Below, piece by piece: positions 58,078 through 64,000 of a DNA stretch of 64,000 bases. The notes under the pieces were generated by a model, which made no database searches, was not told where the DNA came from, and worked only from the letters and a program-made list of their open reading frames with translations. Source of the stretch: Prosapia bicincta (lineage: Eukaryota > Arthropoda > Insecta > Hemiptera > Cercopidae); assembly GCA_036971475.1 (NCBI GenBank), contig JBAIZL010000001.1, positions 141,490,692 to 141,554,691 on the forward strand, written 5' to 3'. Each line of letters begins with the position of its first letter. Positions within the stretch are counted from its first letter, which is position 1. The position numbers and the translations under genes were made by a program.

Positions 58078-59156
58078 CTGGTCAATGTAACAAATATTAA
58101 TTACTACCTTTAATTTAGTAATATAAAGATAAGACAGCTACAAATAAGACAAAAAAACAGACTAAAAAATACTTACAATATATTTACTAATTTTCAGCCA
58201 ATTCATACAAAAACTAATATTACAATTATTTATTTTTATAAGGAAATCATTACTTATCACCATTTTTTAGATTTCTTACAATTTCTTACAATTCATATAA
58301 AAAGTATTTATCTCAAAGTATATATAATTAAAAACCAATTCAGGTTGTATTTATATCATATATTAGGTGTGGAGGGTAGATTTGTCCTTTTGTGGACTGA
58401 TTAGTGAGACATAAGACAAGATATAAGTAGAAAACTATTAATGTGTAAAATCATTTGAAATTCAAAATGTATATTGATTTCATTATAACGGTGATATTTT
58501 CAAAAACTAACTCATTAGATGTTGCCAAGTATTTACAGAAAATACTGGAAATTTTGTGTTATAACTTAAGAACTAATGGACCAATTAACAACATTTTTAC
58601 GAAATATGTTCTTTAAATCTGGGAAGGTGGTGGTGCCTAAGACAGGATATTAAAGAAGATATATTTATGAAGTGAGTGAAATCACTTGAAATTGAAAATG
58701 ACTGTGCATTTAGAATCACATTTTAAAAAACAGACACACTAGGTAGCACTCAAGACAAATTTGAATTTATGAGTAAAAATAGTTTATATTAATTTGACTC
58801 ATATTTAACATTATTGTGATGGTTTCTGTTAATTTCATGGTTCTGAATTTTCATTTCACATTCAGAATTGTTAAATATTAAACATATACATTGTTATTTC
58901 TATGATTAAAATAATAATTATTCATAAAGGAAACAAATAAAATTCTTATATAAGTCACTAATATATAATTATTAGAAGGAAGACAAAGGCTCAAATTTAA
59001 AAGAGTTATGGACAAGTACTGTACAATCATATAAATTATATACAAAAACCTTTTAGAAAACTAAAGTATAAACTATTTAAACTTTACTAAAACGTTGAGT
59101 TCACATTCACTTTTAAAAGCCTTAAATTTGTACAAGATATTAATTTATATAGGATA
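58078..59156. other. Dynein intron upstream of window exon 1, no feature recognised
   Basis: AT-rich; no further dynein exon identified. Confidence 0.5.
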
Positions 59157-59264
59157 TTATATATATATATATATATATATTGATATTTTACGTTGTCCAT
59201 TATTTTTCCATTGCACTGACTTTATGAAGTTGATATATTACTTCATATATAAGTTGGTAAATAC

Positions 59265-59296
<32 letters not shown>
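59157..59296. repeat. Two (TA)n tracts with a short spacer
   Basis: (TA)n at about 59157-59180 and 59263-59296. The spacer tgatattttacgttgtccat recurs near 31095-31115, so it belongs to a repeat. Confidence 0.8.
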
Positions 59297-59299
<3 letters not shown>

Positions 59300-59341
59300 C
59301 CTGATGATGTTGGTACTGTTTACCAACGAAAAGCTTTGAAT
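59297..59341 (+). ncRNA. Hammerhead ribozyme, complete core, beside Penelope family A
   Basis: Helix I ATTC 59297-59300 with GAAT 59338-59341. CTGATGA at 59301-59307. Helix II GTTGGTA 59309-59315 with TACCAAC 59321-59327. GAA at 59328-59330. Helix III AAGCTT 59331-59336 without a loop. Unpaired T59337. All invariant positions are met, with seven perfect pairs in helix II. Broken relatives lie at 21008-21117, 32770 and 33904. It lies about 50 bp left of the inverted tail of the Penelope copy. Confidence 0.75.
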
Positions 59342-59392
59342 ATAAATTAATAAATATTCTTGTATTTGAATAACCTATGTTGTTATACATAG

Positions 59393-61855
59393 TTTTTTTG
59401 GACTAGGAGACTGACAGACTTACCTTGGTAAGAGTTCACTCTGTAGTCTTGAAATAGAAACACATAAAGCACTTAAACAATGATATATTTCAACCACACA
59501 GTGGTCTTTGTCAATCGAAGAGAAAACACAAAAAGAAATATGAGAGAATGAAATAAAATAATTGTAATCACAGATTGTGTAGAGTAGAAATCAGATGTCA
59601 CAGATGCACAGATTGAGCATGTGAGTGATTATAGTTTATATAAGTCTGTCAGGGGAAAAGAGATAAGGCTATTTGGAAAAAAAAAATATATGAATGGATT
59701 TATCTGATGTTGAGGTTAGGGGATTCTCTGGACTTGGTATACCACAGTAAAATGCAACTGTCAGACATTACAACATACAAAATACTTACAGATAACCGTA
59801 CTACAGAATTCAACAATTCACTCTCGGACCTACTCAAATATACAGCTCCTGAACAAAATATTTCGGAAACATCTCTAATATTATTATATAATGAAAACCC
59901 CTCTACTCCTCAATTCTATATATTACCAAAGATCCACAAAAACATAATCCCTCCACCTGGTAGACCAATAATTGCTGGCTGCAATTCAGTAACGGAAAGA
60001 ATTTCAGCTTTCCTCGACTCACACCTTCAACCCTTAGTAAAGAACCTTCCATCACATGCCCAGGACACCAATCATTTCATAGATCGACTCTCACAAATAT
60101 CTGTACCTCTACCCCCAGTAACTATTTTGGTCACCATAGATGTCACCTCTCTCTATACCAACATCCCTCATGCACACGGCCTATCTGCAATAGAGAATTT
60201 TCTAAACAAACGCCCAGGCAAGCCTTCTCCCGCTACACCTTTTCTTGTGAACCTGACCAGGTTCATTATCGAGAAGAACAACTTTCAGTTTGAGGGAAGG
60301 AACTACCTTCAAATAAAGGGAACAGCAATGGGCACCAGAATGGCACCATCGTACGCAAAAATCTGTACATGGGATTGTTGGAAGAAAGTTTTCTAAAGAC
60401 ACAAACACACCAGCCATTATGTTGGTATAGATATATAGATGATATCTTCCTAATTTGGACACAGGGTGCTTCAACACTTGAGGCATTTTTAGACAGCCTG
60501 ACACAATTCTCCACACTTCAATTTACCTGGGAGAAATCTACATCAGCCATCACCTTTTTGGATGTAGAGGTAACACTCCAGAATGGAAATATCAACACAG
60601 GAATTCACATCAAACCGACAAACCACCTACAATATCTTCATTTCGACAGCAACCAACCAATAAACATAAATCGATCCATTCCATACAGTCAAGCAATCAG
60701 GGGTAAGAGAATCTGTTCGAATGATAGGGAATTGGAAGATATTAATAGCAAGATATCAACAGCCTTCCAGAGAAGAGGATACCCAAAAAAACTCATTGAA
60801 AACCAAATTCATTCAGCACAATCCTCGGTTCACCATAAACCACAAACAGAACAAAATAAACTGTCTTTAATAACAGACTACCATCCTGGTCTACATAAAC
60901 TCAACAAGATATTGAGAGATGGCTACAAAATTCTTCAAGTTTCCGTCCACACCAAAAATCTTTTCACATATCCACCGCAAATTTGGTATAAGCAACCTCC
61001 CAACTTGAAAAACATCCTAGTACATCCTAAACTACCAGACCCTGATGCAGAGAAACCACACAAACTTCCTCATGGCTCCTTCCCATGCAATAGACCTAGA
61101 TGCAAGACGTGTCCAATACACCCCTCAGCAAATAGTTTCAACAGCCAAACAACAAAAATGGTCTTCAAAATACAGGGTCATCATAATTGTACATCGAAAA
61201 ATGTCATATACCAGCTACAATGTAAACTTTGCTCAGCACAGTACATAGGCCTGACCACGGATGGTCTGAATATCAGAATGAATGGCCACAGACATGATGT
61301 TAAAATTATGAATATGGATAGACCAACAGCTCAACATGCTGCGAGTCACAACATCACAACTTTTGATGACTGCTATACCACAAAAATAATTAAATCACTC
61401 CCCCCTGATTGCAATCCCTCAGAACTGAGAAGGTGGGAACTATCATACCAGTGGTATACCAATTCCAGAGAATCCCCTAACTTCAACATCAGATAAATCC
61501 ATTCATATTTTTTTTTTCTCCAAATAGCCTTATCTCATTTCCCCTGACAGACTTATATAAACTATAATCACTCATATGCTCATGGAAACAATATATATAT
61601 CTTCAATCTGTGCATCTGTGACATCTGATTTCTACTCTACACAGTCTGTGATTACAATTATTTTATTTCATTCTCTCATATTTCTTTTTGTGTTTTCTCT
61701 TCGATTGACAAAGACCACTGTGTGGTTGAAATATATCATTGTTTAAGTGCTTTTATGTGTTTCTATTTCAAGACTACAGAGTGGACTCTTACCAAGGTAA
61801 GTCTGTCAGTCTCCTAGTCCAAAAAATCTAAATAATCTTTACCAACCAAAACTAA

Positions 61856-61865
<10 letters not shown>
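59393..61865 (+). mobile_element. Penelope-like family A, near full-length, with inverted tails
   Basis: A left inverted tail (59393-59746) pairs with the 3' end (61451-61829). Between them lies the reverse transcriptase plus GIY-YIG coding region on the plus strand. The 3' end finishes with aataatctttaccaacca and aaactaaccta before (TA)n. The organisation matches the known Penelope habit of carrying a 5'-truncated inverted tail. The 3' 800 bp are nearly identical to the copy at 21174-23453. Confidence 0.9.
59749..61496 (+). pseudogene. Penelope-like family A protein: reverse transcriptase and GIY-YIG nuclease, one frameshift
   Basis: The frame from 59749 reads FYILPKIHKNIIPPPGRPII, motif A TILVTIDVTSLYTNIPHAHG and motif B NYLQIKGTAMGTRMAPSYA. 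A frameshift in the A-run near 60356-60362 moves the reading to the frame that gives YRYIDDIFLIWTQG (motif C). Then follow the thumb, the Cys linker [14 protein letters not shown], and the GIY-YIG nuclease [19 protein letters not shown] with catalytic Arg in [10 protein letters not shown], ending at 61496. About 580 residues; the N-terminus is cut by the inverted tail. Motif wording (K-G-T-A-M-G-T-x-M-A-P) shows a different clade from family B (Q-G-L-P-M-G-S-P). With one indel this is the best preserved retroelement frame in the window. Confidence 0.88.

Positions 61866-61934
<69 letters not shown>
61858..61934. repeat. (TA)n then (GT)n microsatellite
   Basis: About 29 TA units followed by nine GT units, directly after the Penelope family A 3' end. 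Confidence 0.95.
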
Positions 61935-63500
61935 ATTTATATATAATAGAAAGTAGTTAACACACCACTTCAGTAGTTTATAGAACATTAAAGTCAAATA
62001 AGGGTAAGATGAGGACTAAAGAGATAATTATTTCAAAAACTTTAAAAAAATCACCTAATGGAGTTTATCTTACGTCATCCCTATCCAAAAATAACCAAGA
62101 AGTCCGTGACAGTCCAAGTTGTTAAAGAGAATCATCCTGAAATGGTCATCTCGTTTAGACCAAAAATAAGTGGTACTGTTAGGCAAGACCAGCTATGATG
62201 ATAGAGCTAAGAAATCTTTTAAAGTAAACATTATTAAATGTGTTGGATGCCTCTAACAGAGAGCATAAGGTATGTTTATTTCTCAATATTTTTATTTACT
62301 TGCCAACATTTCAATTATATTCAGCTCACATCCCAATGATATTTTACAAGACAATAAATTATTAAAAGGTTATTGTTTGCGAATGGTAAGTAAATGAAAA
62401 TACTGAGAAGTGAGGTTGTCACTTGTGCTATTCCTTACAGGTATCTCCAACATTTAATCAGATACCAACAAGACACATGAATCAATTGATGTAGTAAATA
62501 TGATTAAAACTACAAACTTTGTTTTTTTAAACAGTTAGTCACAACCATAATAATAGGTTTAAGTGATTGAGACTTTACCTTCAAAACTGATGCAATTGTG
62601 AAATCGATATAAAGTTTATATGGTATGTATTACTGTTAAGACTGAGATTGTACCAAAACTCACAATGCACTCCATACCAATTCATCTAATCCCTGATGCT
62701 GTTTTAATACATAAAGCAGTAAAACTAATTAAATTATTTCTTTTCATCACTCAACTTAATACTCAAGTATAAGTCTATATAGTCAGGTTTCTTCATGTAG
62801 CTATATACACAAACAATAATAACAGTTCATGGGGAAAAAGAGGAGCATTGAACTATAATTTTTTTGAAAAAATTTACAATAAGTTTAAGAAAATTAACAA
62901 TAATATAGTAATAAATAAAAACAAAAATAAATATGTGTTTTTTAAAATAGTATGTTTAAGAAAATTAACAACAATACAGCAAAAACTAAAAAAGTATGTG
63001 TGTTTTTGAAAATAATACTTTTGGTAATAACAAATTGAACATTAGTAAATAATAACAATATGTATAATAAAACTTATTATGTGGTAAAATAATATTTTCC
63101 CAGAACATGGATCATCATTGACTAAGAAGGAACAATATTCACTCAAAACATTAATAAATACTTGTAAAACATTTACTAGGTTTTATCCAAAACTATTTTT
63201 TTCAAAAAATAATTTGGCTACACTTAGTTCTAATAGAACAGCCATAGATACCAAGTTATGGATATTTTTAAAAATATAAGTAATTAAAAATACTTCAATA
63301 TGGAGATATACTTTACAAATAAACTCAATTTAAAAAAATATTTGTATTTGTTAAAGTATGTTTTAAACTAAATAAATCAACTTTTATAAAATTATTAGAT
63401 TTACTAAAAAACAAAAGTACAGTACATTTTCAATATTTTAAATTCTCGTACAGAATTTTTGTTAGACATTAATTAGTTTACCTTTATCTTTATTGCTCTT
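61935..63500. other. Probable dynein intron, no feature recognised
   Basis: AT-rich; no exon or known repeat identified. Confidence 0.5.
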
Positions 63501-63506
63501 GTGGTC

Positions 63507-64000
63507 TGCTCGAGTATAGGGCAGACTGTTGATCATTCAGTCGAGAGCAGGGGGCACCACGTGCAGGCGATCAACTTCACCCCCCAAAGTCATGCGACTT
63601 TCGCCGCGGCAGGTTGTATTCCTGATTGATTCACAATCAGCGATTTTGGCAGTTTCCTCTAACACACCAACTGACTGCACCTTGACAGTGTCGTGCAGAG
63701 AAAAAATGCAACTATGTCAAGAGGCAGGCTTCAGAATTGCGCTCCAGTGGATCCCCAGCCACATTGGCACAACAGGGAACGAAAAAGCTGACAGCCTCGC
63801 CAAAAGTGGGTGCCGTCTACCACAGCCACAAATCAAAATATCACTGGGCTCTGCTTACACCAGGATCCACGCAGCAGCTAAGACGTACTTGAAAAAATCA
63901 CAAGAAAACCTGGCTGTTGGAAAGAGATGGCAAGAACTTTGCACCAACCCCATTCCAAAAAACCTGCCTCGACCTATCAGTGTTGCGCTGTTCCGTCTAA
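63507..64000 (+). pseudogene. LINE RNase H fragment, cut by window end
   Basis: GC-richer sequence begins abruptly near 63507. In frame from about 63590: VVFLIDSQSAILAVSSN (second catalytic Asp) and ALQWIPSHIGTTGNEKADSL (the last catalytic Asp intact in EKAD), then GKRWQELCTNPIPKNLPRPI. Closely similar to the RNase H of the LINE at 55394-56272, so the same family. No stop is seen from 63590 to the window end. The first Asp and the Glu are not present, so the 5' part is truncated. Confidence 0.75.

Larger units (their letters stand above)
54966..56424. mobile_element. Hammerhead-family foldback split by a LINE, 12-bp target duplication
   Basis: The direct repeat ATAGAAAGGTAT at 54954-54965 and 56425-56436 flanks the unit. 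The left arm (54969-55050) and right arm (56297-56424) are inverted copies of each other and match the arms of 4501-4909, including the end with ttgtaccactgtgctcttgt. The hammerhead region is broken on both arms: GAA reads AAA, and the 5' half of the core is missing. A LINE occupies the centre. Confidence 0.82.

Noticed and set aside
57966..57971. GTATAAG as donor of the first dynein exon in the window
   Set aside because: It would put the next exon out of frame and shorten the family alignment. CAT|GTAAGA restores both.
1..64000. CRISPR arrays, operons, bacterial ribosome binding sites, tRNA or rRNA genes
   Set aside because: None seen. The repeats are microsatellites or transposon ends, and the gene structure is eukaryotic with spliceosomal introns.

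Overview
This is a 64-kb piece of a large, AT-rich, repeat-dense animal nuclear genome. It shows no operons or CRISPR arrays. The only host gene I can identify is one interrupted gene on the minus strand: an axonemal dynein heavy chain that best matches the DNAH2 family (inner-arm dynein). I reconstructed 17 exons between 58077 and 1005. All have GT/AG borders, and every phase agrees, giving 851 uninterrupted codons from the late stem/tail through the linker and into AAA1. The gene runs off both ends of the window. A dynein gene of this type implies motile cilia or flagellated sperm. The mix of repeats (Penelope-like elements, piggyBac, Tc1/mariner, pogo/Tigger, RNase-H-bearing LINEs, hAT) suggests an invertebrate, plausibly an arthropod such as a chelicerate, but I cannot fix the taxon.

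More than 95% of the window is intron, and the introns are packed with mobile DNA. From left to right: a dispersed repeat fragment (1-600), a mariner remnant (2.1-2.7 kb), a foldback element carrying two hammerhead ribozymes and a 13-bp target duplication (4501-4909), a mariner derivative with a duplicated HTH (6311-7240), and a pogo/Tigger-type element (10062-12021). Next come palindromic Penelope ends (16.1-17.5 kb), a hAT remnant (18.5-19.1 kb), and a Penelope copy split by an internally deleted piggyBac (21.2-23.6 kb). Then a degraded Penelope copy (29.6-31.0 kb), a LINE tail (31.6-32.6 kb), a Tigger-type element inside (TA)n (36.3-37.8 kb) and a Penelope mosaic split by a second piggyBac (37.9-42.9 kb). 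The right third holds a hammerhead-type foldback split by a LINE (54.97-56.42 kb), a deleted LINE (57.1-57.84 kb), a nearly complete Penelope element with inverted tails (59.4-61.9 kb) and a LINE fragment cut by the window edge (63.5-64.0 kb).

Many insertions can be ordered because target duplications or empty sites are visible. Both piggyBac insertions have TTAA duplications, and paralogous Penelope sequence in the same window shows the unoccupied TTAA. Three LINE insertions and two foldbacks have 8-13 bp target duplications. The most interesting signal is the recurrence of hammerhead ribozyme motifs in Penelope-type termini: three with complete cores (one present as an inverted pair) and several decayed copies with covarying helix II.
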